DNA from: an uncultured Ruminococcus sp.
GTDB taxonomy: Bacteria > Bacillota > Clostridia > Oscillospirales > Ruminococcaceae
Assembly: GCA_937894495.1 (NCBI GenBank)
Contig: CALCRR010000022.1
Coordinates: 1 to 12,719 of the forward strand
Direction of reading: 5' to 3'
DNA length: 12,719 nucleotides
Part shown: piece after piece, positions 1 through 5,195 of the stretch
Layout of the letters: each line of letters begins with the position of its first letter
Numbering within the stretch: the first letter of the stretch is position 1
Program-made: the position numbers and the translations under genes
The notes under the pieces: generated by a model
The model's input: the letters and a program-made list of their open reading frames with translations, nothing else
What the model was told of the DNA's origin: nothing
The model's database searches: none

Positions 1-2
1 TG

Positions 3-113
3 CGCAAGGATATGAGATACCGCCCGGAAAAACGTATCGGCGGTAAACGCAGAAGGTACATCACCTTCATCAGAAAGGAAATGAAAGGCAGGAAGGGGAC
101 AATAGATGCCTAA
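3..113 (+). CDS. C-terminal end of an unidentified basic protein (partial)
   Basis: An open frame enters from the left edge and ends at a TAA at 111-113, giving 36 residues. It is very rich in Arg and Lys (for example the run GGKRRRY), so it may bind nucleic acid, but no family is recognised. Its last codons overlap by 8 bases the ATG of the next small ORF, a compact arrangement typical of mobile-element operons. The true start lies outside the window. Confidence rests only on the open frame, the tight overlap and the fact that the next ORFs point the same way. Confidence 0.5.
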   Translation, partial: RKDMRYRPEKRIGGKRRRYITFIRKEMKGRKGTIDA

Positions 114-252
114 CAAAAGGATAAAAAGCGAAATGATACTCGCCGGCGTGAGCATAACTGAGATTGCGGAGTATCTCGGTAAAACCGAACAGGAGACAGT
201 TTTGCTTTTGAACACCGAACTCGGAATCATGTATAATAAAAACGGAGGTTGA
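106..252 (+). CDS. Small helix-turn-helix-like protein of the mobile element
   Basis: This 48-residue ORF starts at an ATG inside the end of the upstream frame and stops at TGA 250-252. Residues 15-36 (from GVSITEIAEYLG to ETVLLL) read like a helix-turn-helix: a short helix, a turn, then a second helix. A role as a DNA-binding accessory or regulatory protein is therefore plausible but inferred. A purine-rich stretch (GGAAGGGG, 91-98) lies about 7 bases before the ATG and can serve as its ribosome binding site. It is too short for most gene finders. The neighbours are a basic partial protein upstream and another small basic ORF downstream, in the lead-in to a large serine recombinase. No named family is claimed. 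Confidence 0.5.
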   Translation: MPNKRIKSEMILAGVSITEIAEYLGKTEQETVLLLNTELGIMYNKNGG

Positions 253-257
253 TATTA

Positions 258-386
258 CTGAAAAAAGAAATAATAAAAATCAAAGTCAATTATAAAACTG
301 CTGACAATAAAGAGCGAAGGAAAAACGTGACCGAAGCATTTAAGCGATATATAAAATATGAGATGAAAATGCGGAGTAATGCTTGA
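258..386 (+). CDS. Small basic protein, probable non-ATG (CTG) start
   Basis: A 42-residue frame from CTG at 258 to TGA at 384-386 encodes a lysine- and arginine-rich peptide beginning (M)KKEIIKIKVNY. There is no ATG at its N-terminus. A good GGAGG (244-248) sits 9 bases before the CTG, which is why that start is chosen. A TTG at 249 in the same frame touches the ribosome binding site and is too close. The GGAGG itself lies within the last codons of the upstream ORF, so the two are probably translationally linked. The stop codon overlaps the -35 box of the recombinase promoter. Function is unknown; a DNA-binding accessory factor of the element is possible. Confidence 0.45.
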   Translation: MKKEIIKIKVNYKTADNKERRKNVTEAFKRYIKYEMKMRSNA

Positions 387-411
387 CAATATATCGTTAG
401 CGAGATATAAT
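383..411 (+). promoter_or_regulatory. Perfect consensus sigma-A promoter of the serine recombinase
   Basis: TTGACA at 383-388 and TATAAT at 406-411 are separated by exactly 17 bases, matching the housekeeping sigma-factor consensus at all 12 positions. The gene start at 460, with AAGGAGG at 445-451, lies downstream. The -35 box overlaps the stop codon of the preceding small ORF. A promoter this strong for a recombinase would need repression, and a dyad overlapping the -10 box fits that need. Confidence 0.85.
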
Positions 412-436
412 TATTTTAGGATAATTGTACCTCGCT
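399..436 (+). promoter_or_regulatory. Operator-like 38-base dyad over the -10 box and start of transcription
   Basis: There are two nested pairs of inverted arms with the same centre: AGCGAG (399-404) with CTCGCT (431-436), and AATTAT (409-414) with ATAATT (421-426). Four unpaired bases lie between the arms on each side. Transcription should begin near 418, inside the dyad, so the RNA would contain only half of it. This favours a DNA operator over an RNA hairpin. The protein that binds it is unknown; candidates are the small upstream ORF product or the recombinase itself. An attachment-site function is a less likely alternative. Confidence 0.5.
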
Positions 437-459
437 GTATTTTTAAGGAGGTAAAATTT

Positions 460-2025
460 ATGAACAGCGTAGGTATATATGCAAGACTTTCGGTCGAGGA
501 CATGGACAAGCATGGAAATGTGGACAGCCGCAGTATCATCAATCAGCAGGAGCTTCTTATCGACTACTGCGAAAGACAGGGCTGGGAAAACTACACCCTT
601 TACGTTGACGACGGAATTACAGGAATGGAGCGGGAGCGACCCGAGTTCCAGAGAATGCTCAAGGACTGCGAAGCCGGATTGATAGATATTGTCCTTTGCA
701 AGGATCAGTCGAGATTTGCAAGGGACGATGTTATCATAAAAGAGTATCTGCATACAAAGTTTGTGATGTGGGGTGTCAGGTTTATCGGGCTTTCCGATAA
801 TGTTGACAGCGAAAGCCCCGACTTCATGGACAATTCGAGCTTACGGGGATTCTTTAACGAGTGGTACGTCCGTGATATTTCCAAGAAAGAGAACGCTGCA
901 AATGACATTATGCGAAAACAGGGAAAGTACTATCGCTCGGCACCCTACGGGTACATGAAAGACCCGAACGATAAATATCACCTCGTCCCCGACCCTAACA
1001 CCAAGAATATAGTTATAAGGATTTTTGAAAGTTATGTCGGCGGTATGAGTTTGAGGAAAATTGCGGAAATGCTGAATGCCGAGGGTATCCCAAGTCCGAC
1101 AGCTTACAAAACGACTCTGTATCCCAATTATAACAGCCGCTACAAGGATGATGTTTGGAGCAGCGATGGATTAAGGACGATGCTTTCGAGAGAGGTCTAC
1201 ATTGGCAATACCGTTCAGGGCAGAAGCAAAAAGGTCAGTTATCGCTCCAAGAAAAAGGTGACTATTCCAAAAGAAAAGTGGGTGAGAGTCGAAGGCACGC
1301 ATGAACCGCTAATTTCAAAGGATTTGTGGGAACAGGCGCGTACAAGGTACTCGCAGAATGCAAGAGCGAGCAGAGAAACTCAGGAGATCCAGCCTTTATC
1401 CGGCAAGGTTATTTGCGGATATTGCGGCAAACCGATGAGCAGGCACGTCAGCAGCTATGTCAGGAAATGCGATAAGAAACGTATACCTGTTGGATTTTAT
1501 TTATGTCCCGAAGTTCCCAAGGGCAAAGGAACGTGCATTAACACGCGAAGGATAAATTTCAAGTATCTAAAGCCAGCAGTTCTTGAAGCTATCAACAATG
1601 CTATCAAAGCATACTGCGATACCGACAATATCAAGTTCGACGAGATGCAGCAGGAAAATGCAGCAAAAGTCGAAAAGCAGTATAAGCAGCTGAGCGATAA
1701 AATGGCAACGGTTCAAAAAAGGCTCGATAGCTTGTATAAAGATAAGCTTGATGGTATAATTACTGCGTCCGAGTATCTGCATTACAAGGAACAGTTTTCC
1801 GAGGAGCTTCACGAGCTTGAAACTACACTTGCAGAGATCAAAAAAAAGCTTGATAAAGTTCGTCAGCACAGACAGAACAGCAAATACCGCAGTGATCTGA
1901 TAAAAAAATACTCCGAAGTAACGGAGCTTACTCGTCAGCTTGCGGAGGAGTTTATTGATACGGTTGTTGTCGGTGTTGCCGATGATAACGGCGAACGAGA
2001 GGTTACTATTAACTTGAAAATATAA
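460..2025 (+). CDS. Large serine recombinase (TndX/TnpX-type integrase)
   Basis: This 521-residue protein cuts and joins DNA to integrate or excise its mobile element. The start at 460 is chosen over the longer frame from 379 because AAGGAGG (445-451) sits 8 bases before it and the protein then begins at the resolvase fold. Residues 3-150 are the resolvase catalytic domain, with GIYARLS placing the nucleophile at Ser11, DGITG at 51-55 and the arginine motif SRFAR at 84-88. Residues about 155-300 form the Recombinase domain (YYRSAPYGY onward). A zinc ribbon follows with Cys319, Cys322, Cys349 and Cys359. A long coiled coil spans about 398-470. All expected catalytic parts are present and the length is normal for the family, so it is probably active. 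Its position next to a truncated foreign gene marks it as the last gene of an integrated element extending left of the window. Confidence 0.95.
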   Translation: MNSVGIYARLSVEDMDKHGNVDSRSIINQQELLIDYCERQGWENYTLYVDDGITGMERERPEFQRMLKDCEAGLIDIVLCKDQSRFARDDVIIKEYLHTKFVMWGVRFIGLSDNVDSESPDFMDNSSLRGFFNEWYVRDISKKENAANDIMRKQGKYYRSAPYGYMKDPNDKYHLVPDPNTKNIVIRIFESYVGGMSLRKIAEMLNAEGIPSPTAYKTTLYPNYNSRYKDDVWSSDGLRTMLSREVYIGNTVQGRSKKVSYRSKKKVTIPKEKWVRVEGTHEPLISKDLWEQARTRYSQNARASRETQEIQPLSGKVICGYCGKPMSRHVSSYVRKCDKKRIPVGFYLCPEVPKGKGTCINTRRINFKYLKPAVLEAINNAIKAYCDTDNIKFDEMQQENAAKVEKQYKQLSDKMATVQKRLDSLYKDKLDGIITASEYLHYKEQFSEELHELETTLAEIKKKLDKVRQHRQNSKYRSDLIKKYSEVTELTRQLAEEFIDTVVVGVADDNGEREVTINLKI

Positions 2026-2074
2026 GAGAGTTAAAAAGAGAGTAAATTGTGTGTTAAGCGTGGTCGACATCGGT
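2026..2074. other. Probable right end of the integrated element and insertion junction
   Basis: The left element's recombinase stops at 2025, and recognisable sequence of a second, oppositely oriented recombinase begins at about 2069-2074. The junction must lie between, most likely at 2054-2074, where that reading frame loses its family resemblance and soon hits a stop. Short inverted repeats bracket it: GAGAGTT (2026-2032) with AACTCTC (2078-2084), and GTGGTC (2060-2065) with GACCAC (2093-2098). Attachment sites of large serine integrases carry such arms. The exact crossover bases cannot be fixed without the other end of the element or the empty site. Confidence 0.5.
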
Positions 2075-2137
2075 GGAAACTCTCGCATAAATGACCACAT
2101 TCTTCGGCACAGCCACCGCATTATATCCGTACATCAT
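2054..2137 (-). pseudogene. 5' remnant of a second serine recombinase, cut by the insertion
   Basis: On the minus strand a good ribosome binding site (AAGGAGG, 2141-2147) precedes ATG ATG at 2137-2132. The frame encodes 27 residues ending in a stop at 2054-2056. Residues 14-22 read VVIYARVST, the hallmark N-terminus of serine recombinases, with the nucleophile at Ser21. The next residues (DVDHA, stop) no longer resemble the family, whose members run on for 400-600 residues. The start overlaps the stop of the SHOCT-like gene, the usual pairing of such genes in Clostridia. It is read as the front end of an older element's recombinase, separated from the rest of its gene by the element on the left. 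The remaining part should lie on the minus strand beyond the left end of that element, outside the window. Confidence 0.75.
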
Positions 2138-2349
2138 ACCGCCTCCTTATCTTCTGTGTTTGATATAGTATAGCGCGCATCTGCAACCTTGTCAAGGCCT
2201 TTGCCGTAATACTCGTTGCAGATATTGCGGTAAACGTGTTTGGGTATCTCACCCTGTTCGTACAGAAGTTCGATGAGCTTCAAAGCCGCCCCGATTTCCT
2301 GTTTGGTTGCGTTCTGTGTGACATTCTTTTTATTTTTCTCAGATGTCAT
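2134..2349 (-). CDS. Small SHOCT-like protein paired with the truncated recombinase
   Basis: This 71-residue protein starts at 2349 behind GGAGG with a 6-base gap. Its stop overlaps the start of the recombinase remnant. The central part, about residues 21-49 (ALKLIELLYEQGEI, then a helix ending CNEYYGKG), matches the pattern of SHOCT domains: a short amphipathic helix, a gly/glu turn, then EE/KxxY and a second helix. Small SHOCT proteins often precede serine recombinases in Clostridia elements; their role is not firmly established and may be regulatory. The gene has a promoter upstream and carries a second promoter-like sequence within its own codons, aimed at the recombinase. The SHOCT assignment is from pattern only. 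Confidence 0.7.
   Translation of the reverse strand: MTSEKNKKNVTQNATKQEIGAALKLIELLYEQGEIPKHVYRNICNEYYGKGLDKVADARYTISNTEDKEAV
2167..2195 (-). promoter_or_regulatory. Promoter embedded in the SHOCT-like gene, aimed at the truncated recombinase
   Basis: On the minus strand TTGACA (2195-2190) and TATACT (2172-2167) are separated by 17 bases, an 11 of 12 match to consensus. The boxes lie inside the codons for LDKVADARYT of the small upstream protein, 30 bases before the recombinase start. It would give the recombinase its own transcript. The bases TGCGCGC directly before the -10 box are the same as in the promoter of the small gene. Confidence 0.55.
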
Positions 2350-2362
2350 TTTGTCCCTCCAT

Positions 2363-2381
2363 AGCAGGTACTTCCCCTGCT
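2363..2381 (-). promoter_or_regulatory. Leader hairpin next to the ribosome binding site of the SHOCT-like gene
   Basis: AGCAGG (2363-2368) and CCTGCT (2376-2381) form a 6-base stem with a 7-base loop in the 5' leader. It ends only a few bases before the GGAGG of the small gene. It could influence translation, but it is short. Read on the plus strand it resembles a weak terminator stem followed by T-rich sequence, which is the alternative. Confidence 0.3.
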
Positions 2382-2432
2382 TTCTATCTTTTTATATTTC
2401 TGTTTTTCTGCCGAATTCAATCGGCTGATAAT

Positions 2433-2462
2433 ATTATAGCGCGCAACGATGCTAAAAGTCCA
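2433..2462 (-). promoter_or_regulatory. Promoter of the SHOCT-like gene
   Basis: On the minus strand a perfect TATAAT (2438-2433) is preceded, after 18 bases, by TGGACT (2462-2457), which matches the -35 consensus at 4 of 6 positions. The bases TGCGCGC precede the -10 box. The ATG is about 84 bases downstream, leaving a leader that contains a small hairpin. Confidence 0.5.
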
Positions 2463-2496
2463 GATTCAATGCGCACGAACTTTAGGTCGAATTTCA

Positions 2497-2509
2497 TTTT
2501 TCCCCGGTG
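2497..2509. repeat. 13-base inverted repeat, left copy
   Basis: TTTTTCCCCGGTG occurs here and as its exact reverse complement at 6174-6186. Imperfect similarity continues past the repeat on the inner side (TTTGCACTG here, TTGCGCTG in the other copy). The pair brackets the rloAB operon, the hairpin region and the unknown 224-residue gene. A single exact 13-base inverted match is close to what chance would give once in a window this long, so only the placement makes it notable. Confidence 0.4.
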
Positions 2510-2529
2510 TAATTTGCACTGGAAATATG

Positions 2530-2556
2530 AAAAAAGCAGTCCCCGAAAGGACTGCT
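2530..2556 (-). terminator. Intrinsic terminator of the rloA-rloB operon
   Basis: AGCAGTCC (2535-2542) pairs perfectly with GGACTGCT (2549-2556) around a 6-base loop. On the minus strand the stem is followed by a run of T. It lies 11 bases past the rloB stop, exactly where a terminator for that operon belongs. Confidence 0.85.
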
Positions 2557-2566
2557 ATGTGATATG

Positions 2567-3220
2567 CTATTGTATGCACTCGTTAAGTATATCATTAACT
2601 ATTTTCCAAATTGATAGTGAGGGGTTATCCTGATAATACCTAAAGCCCTTATAGCTTTTCTGAGGATTTCCTATTTCTTTATTATTCTGAGTGATCTTCT
2701 TTGCTCTCTTGACAGCATCATTTACATCAGATAGACTAAGCTTTGAGAGACACCGTTTAAAATTGCGTTCTTCTTTATAACTTTTCAAGGACTTGAACTT
2801 TTCGTTATATGCAGAATTGATCGGTGCAAGATACTGTGATCTGTCTGAAAAAGGAGAGTTGCAATCTTTTTTATGCAGTATCATCCAAAGTTCAAAAGTC
2901 AGGTTTGTATATCCAAGTCTATATTCTACGTGTTTCTGCTCTTTGGCTTCCTTTAACTGTGACAGCACACTATGAAACTTTTCAATATCCTCAGCTGATT
3001 TACCCTCAACATCACAGATGTGAACCACAGAAGGCGTAGACTTGGTGTTGAGCTTTTTGATATACGAAAGTGGGAACTGCTGAATACTTGCGTTGATCTT
3101 TACCTTGTATCTTGCATTTTCAGAAGTGTTTATTTCTTTCTGAAGCCATTCAAAATACATTTTCTCAGTCTCGCCCTCAACGGTTAAGGTGTACTGTCTT
3201 GTTTCCTTTCTCTCAATCAT
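2567..3220 (-). CDS. rloB: RloB family protein (AbiLii-type) of an anti-phage pair
   Basis: This 217-residue protein is the second gene of a two-gene operon. It shows RloB-family landmarks in order: VEGETEK at 14-20, an acidic CDVEGK at 69-74, the NLTFELWMILH motif at 106-116, and a C-terminal NPSLSIWKIVNDI near 199-211. The acidic clusters suggest a metal-dependent nuclease of the Toprim-like type, but that activity is inferred from the fold family and not visible as a confirmed active site. RloB with an AAA ATPase corresponds to the restriction-linked RloA/RloB genes and to the abortive-infection pair AbiL. Its ATG lies within the end of rloA (8-base overlap, ATGATTGA), so translation is coupled and the products probably form one complex. 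Length is within the family range and no truncation is seen. Confidence 0.88.
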   Translation of the reverse strand: MIERKETRQYTLTVEGETEKMYFEWLQKEINTSENARYKVKINASIQQFPLSYIKKLNTKSTPSVVHICDVEGKSAEDIEKFHSVLSQLKEAKEQKHVEYRLGYTNLTFELWMILHKKDCNSPFSDRSQYLAPINSAYNEKFKSLKSYKEERNFKRCLSKLSLSDVNDAVKRAKKITQNNKEIGNPQKSYKGFRYYQDNPSLSIWKIVNDILNECIQ

Positions 3221-4529
3221 TTGCCGCCACCTCTTTACCTTTTATCATCTGCTCGATAAAATCAGAGAAATCGACTTCTTTGATAGCACCATATCTGTTG
3301 ACAAAATAATTATTCATATAATCCTCGCCCTTGCGGATACCGTCAGCAGTCTTGAAGTCTGAGAGTGCATAATGAACACTGTGGTTGGTATCGTCGTCAC
3401 GCTCAACAAATTTGATCTCGTCACGTCTGAACAAAGAAGCATCAAGGAATATCGGATTATGGGTATTGAAAATTATCTGTGCCTTGTTGATATTGATCTC
3501 ATCATTATGGAAAATATTGATGATGTTCATCAGAGCCATTGGGTGTATGGAAGCATCGAATTCGTCCATAACAAGTGTACCGCCATTTTTCAGAACATTT
3601 ATCACCAGCGGAAACTCATTTATAAATCTTACCGTGCCGTATGACTCAAACTGTTCAGCAGGGATAATTGCTTTTTTGTCTTTGAAAATTGAGCACAGAA
3701 CAGCATCGTCGCCCTCAGCAACTGTCTTGTATCCGAGCGCATTAGAGTTGATGCCAAATATCTTTGAAGCATCAGTGAGTGTTTTCTCAACATAAACTGT
3801 GTTCTCGCTTGTGTCTGAGAATTTCTTCATGATCTTTATCGCATCTGAACGGATTATTACCACAAACTTCTTTTCAAACCAACCGAGGATAAGTGCAACG
3901 AGCTGTTTTGCAAATATGTTTTTGAAGCCATTGTTAAGGAAAAGCTCATCATCGCTGAGGCTGTTTACGGAGATGTCCTTCAGCTGCTGACTAACGCTCT
4001 TGATATTTGAATTCAGATAAGGCTTGATGCAGGAGGGGATAGATACTTCGAGTTTATCGTTTCTGATAAAAACTGGCTTTTCATTTACAGCAAGTTTTTC
4101 CTCCAGAATTTTTCTTGGGTGATCCTTTTCAAGAAAACCACCGAGATCAACGATCATCGAATAGTCGATAAGCATATCGTTCTCAATAAACCTGATAGAG
4201 AATTCTACGGGAGCAGAATTTGAATCACAGTTTGGTATAAGTTCCAGTAATGAAGAAGCTGCATTCATCGACATTGGCACATCTGCATTGCGTATATTCC
4301 CACGCATAATGATCGACTTCATTGTATCCATCGCACCAATGATGTTGGTCTTTCCGGAAGCATTCGGACCGTACACGACCGCAGAACAAAGAGACTTGTA
4401 ATTTTTTGCTCCGATCTTTGTGGTCTGAACACTGTAATCCAGCCCTTTCTGCTTTGGTGCAGGAGACATAATAAAACTCATTTCATCTACAAATGATTTG
4501 TAATTTTTCGTTTTGAATTCTAAAAGCAT
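3213..4529 (-). CDS. rloA: RloA-type AAA (AAA_21/SMC-like) ATPase, AbiLi-type defence protein
   Basis: This 438-residue ATPase is the likely sensor or motor of the RloA/RloB defence pair. The start at 4529 is preferred to the longer frame from 4562 because GGAGG lies 8 bases before it and the protein then begins MLLEFKTKNYKSF, the typical N-terminus of this family. Walker A is GPNASGKT at 54-61, an ABC-like signature region lies near 295-302 (ESYGTVRF), Walker B is LVMDEFD at 319-325 followed by ASIHP, and the switch histidine is in NTHNP at 355-359. The long middle insertion between the ATPase halves is normal for overcoming-lysogenization-defect-like and RloA ATPases. All nucleotide-binding residues are intact. 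It is transcribed leftward from a promoter flanked by twin dyads and is followed by rloB with an 8-base overlap. Confidence 0.9.
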   Translation of the reverse strand: MLLEFKTKNYKSFVDEMSFIMSPAPKQKGLDYSVQTTKIGAKNYKSLCSAVVYGPNASGKTNIIGAMDTMKSIIMRGNIRNADVPMSMNAASSLLELIPNCDSNSAPVEFSIRFIENDMLIDYSMIVDLGGFLEKDHPRKILEEKLAVNEKPVFIRNDKLEVSIPSCIKPYLNSNIKSVSQQLKDISVNSLSDDELFLNNGFKNIFAKQLVALILGWFEKKFVVIIRSDAIKIMKKFSDTSENTVYVEKTLTDASKIFGINSNALGYKTVAEGDDAVLCSIFKDKKAIIPAEQFESYGTVRFINEFPLVINVLKNGGTLVMDEFDASIHPMALMNIINIFHNDEININKAQIIFNTHNPIFLDASLFRRDEIKFVERDDDTNHSVHYALSDFKTADGIRKGEDYMNNYFVNRYGAIKEVDFSDFIEQMIKGKEVAAND

Positions 4530-4542
4530 AAATTTGCCCTCC

Positions 4543-4566
4543 ATTTTGCATAAATTTTGCAAAATC
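4543..4566. repeat. Operator-like dyad 1 at the start of the rloA leader
   Basis: ATTTTGC (4543-4549) and GCAAAAT (4559-4565) are perfect inverted arms with a 9-base spacer. Within it ATTTTGCAAAAT (4554-4565) is itself a perfect 12-base palindrome. The 24 bases match dyad 2 (4610-4633) at 21 positions in the same orientation. It lies between the -10 box and the ribosome binding site of rloA, so a bound protein would block transcription. Confidence 0.6.
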
Positions 4567-4576
4567 CCTTGATATT

Positions 4577-4605
4577 AGTGTATCATATATCGGCTTAAAA
4601 GTCAA
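4577..4605 (-). promoter_or_regulatory. Promoter of the rloA-rloB operon
   Basis: On the minus strand TTGACT (4605-4600) and TACACT (4582-4577) are spaced by 17 bases. The rloA start is 47 bases downstream of the -10 box. The promoter sits between two near-identical dyads, one just upstream of the -35 box and one downstream of the -10 box, suggesting tight repression of the defence genes. Confidence 0.7.
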
Positions 4606-4608
4606 TAT

Positions 4609-4633
4609 GATTTTGCATGATTTTCGCAAAATC
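4609..4633. repeat. Operator-like dyad 2 upstream of the rloA -35 box
   Basis: GATTTTGC (4609-4616) and GCAAAATC (4626-4633) are perfect 8-base inverted arms with a 9-base spacer. The arm sequence and spacer length are the same as in dyad 1, and the centres are 67 bases apart. Two sites of one design on either side of a promoter are typical of a repressor that acts alone at each site or by DNA looping. No regulator gene lies next to the operon. Confidence 0.6.
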
Positions 4634-4689
4634 ACATTACAATTTTACGTTCTGATTCATTATATGATATTTTTTGCGTGAAAACGATC

Positions 4690-4727
4690 GATATTCATAC
4701 TCATTACCTCAAATTATTATGAATATC
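4690..4727. repeat. 10-base inverted repeat of unknown role
   Basis: GATATTCATA (4690-4699) and TATGAATATC (4718-4727) are perfect inverted arms around an 18-base AT-rich spacer. It sits about 60 bases from dyad 2 but has a different sequence. It could be a binding site for a regulator of the hairpin region, or the edge of a small inserted sequence. Confidence 0.5.
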
Positions 4728-4889
4728 TATGAACTAAAAATATGTCCTATTTCTTATTAAAATCCAATGTTGAAAAAGGTCTGCATTTGGAAACGCAACT
4801 AAATCAAGAATATCAAATATATTATGCAAATATTAACAGAGCATACAACTCAAAAGTAACCTCGCCAACGGAGTGGCGATTCTATTCCA

Positions 4890-4950
4890 GCAAGCACGGT
4901 ATCCTCGCATTACAATTTTAGAAAATTGAATGCTCCTATACTCAGCTTGC
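4890..4950. repeat. Long imperfect hairpin, third member of the hairpin set
   Basis: The stems nest around one centre: GCAAGC (4890-4895) with GCTTGC (4945-4950), GTAT (4899-4902) with ATAC (4938-4941), GCATT (4907-4911) with AATGC (4929-4933), and CAATTTT (4913-4919) with AAAATTG (4922-4928). Internal loops of 3x3 and 4x4 bases and one bulged A lie between them. The outer stem and the 3x3 internal loop match the copy at 5049-5107, while the inner stem differs. A 6-base hairpin lies just before it at 4862-4879. Confidence 0.6.
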
Positions 4951-4987
4951 AAGAGATTTCCACCCCTTGGACCCCGAACATCAAAAA

Positions 4988-5015
4988 GAGAAAATAACCG
5001 AGCTAAACAGCTCGG
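4988..5015 (-). terminator. Terminator-like hairpin on the minus strand within the hairpin region
   Basis: CCGAGCT (4998-5004) and AGCTCGG (5009-5015) form a perfect 7-base stem with a 4-base loop. On the minus strand it is followed by TTATTTTCTC and more T-rich sequence; on the plus strand it is followed by A-rich sequence. This points to a leftward transcript that would include the two copies of the repeat to its right. The T run is interrupted, so the call is moderate. Confidence 0.4.
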
Positions 5016-5041
5016 AAGAAAACAAAAATTTATTCTCAGAT

Positions 5042-5107
5042 TCACACCCAGCAAGCTCGGTGTATTGTGTACACAAGAACTGTGCAAACAATACACGATG
5101 CTTGCTG
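5042..5107. repeat. Structured hairpin repeat, copy A
   Basis: The outer stem is CAGCAAGC (5049-5056) with GCTTGCTG (5100-5107). After a 3x3 internal loop comes the inner stem GTGTATTGT (5060-5068) with ACAATACAC (5088-5096), then a small apical stem CACA (5072-5075) with TGTG (5081-5084) closing AGAAC. The blocks 5042-5058 and 5064-5084 are identical to copy B. In the inner stem three base pairs differ from copy B on both strands at once, so pairing is kept. It may be an RNA element or a mobile palindromic repeat. Confidence 0.65.
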
Positions 5108-5195
5108 AGGGAAACTTCCCCATACCTCTGAGTAAACAAGAGCAAAAAATTGGAACGATCAGTCAGAAAAAATATGATGCCTACAAGGTCAAAAA

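Noticed and set aside
379..459. Longer N-terminus of the serine recombinase starting at 379
   Set aside because: The extra 27 codons run through the promoter and operator and have no ribosome binding site; the start at 460 has AAGGAGG and matches the family N-terminus.
397..2121. Minus-strand ORFs lying opposite the serine recombinase (for example 397-753 and 1567-2121)
   Set aside because: They are shadows of the recombinase coding strand without ribosome binding sites or family resemblance. Only the last part of the second overlaps the true recombinase remnant, and in another frame.
4635..4920. 13-base direct repeat CATTACAATTTTA at 4635-4647 and 4908-4920 as a sign of a small insertion
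   Set aside because: The repeat is AT-rich and of a length expected by chance, and its second copy is explained by the hairpin at 4890-4950.
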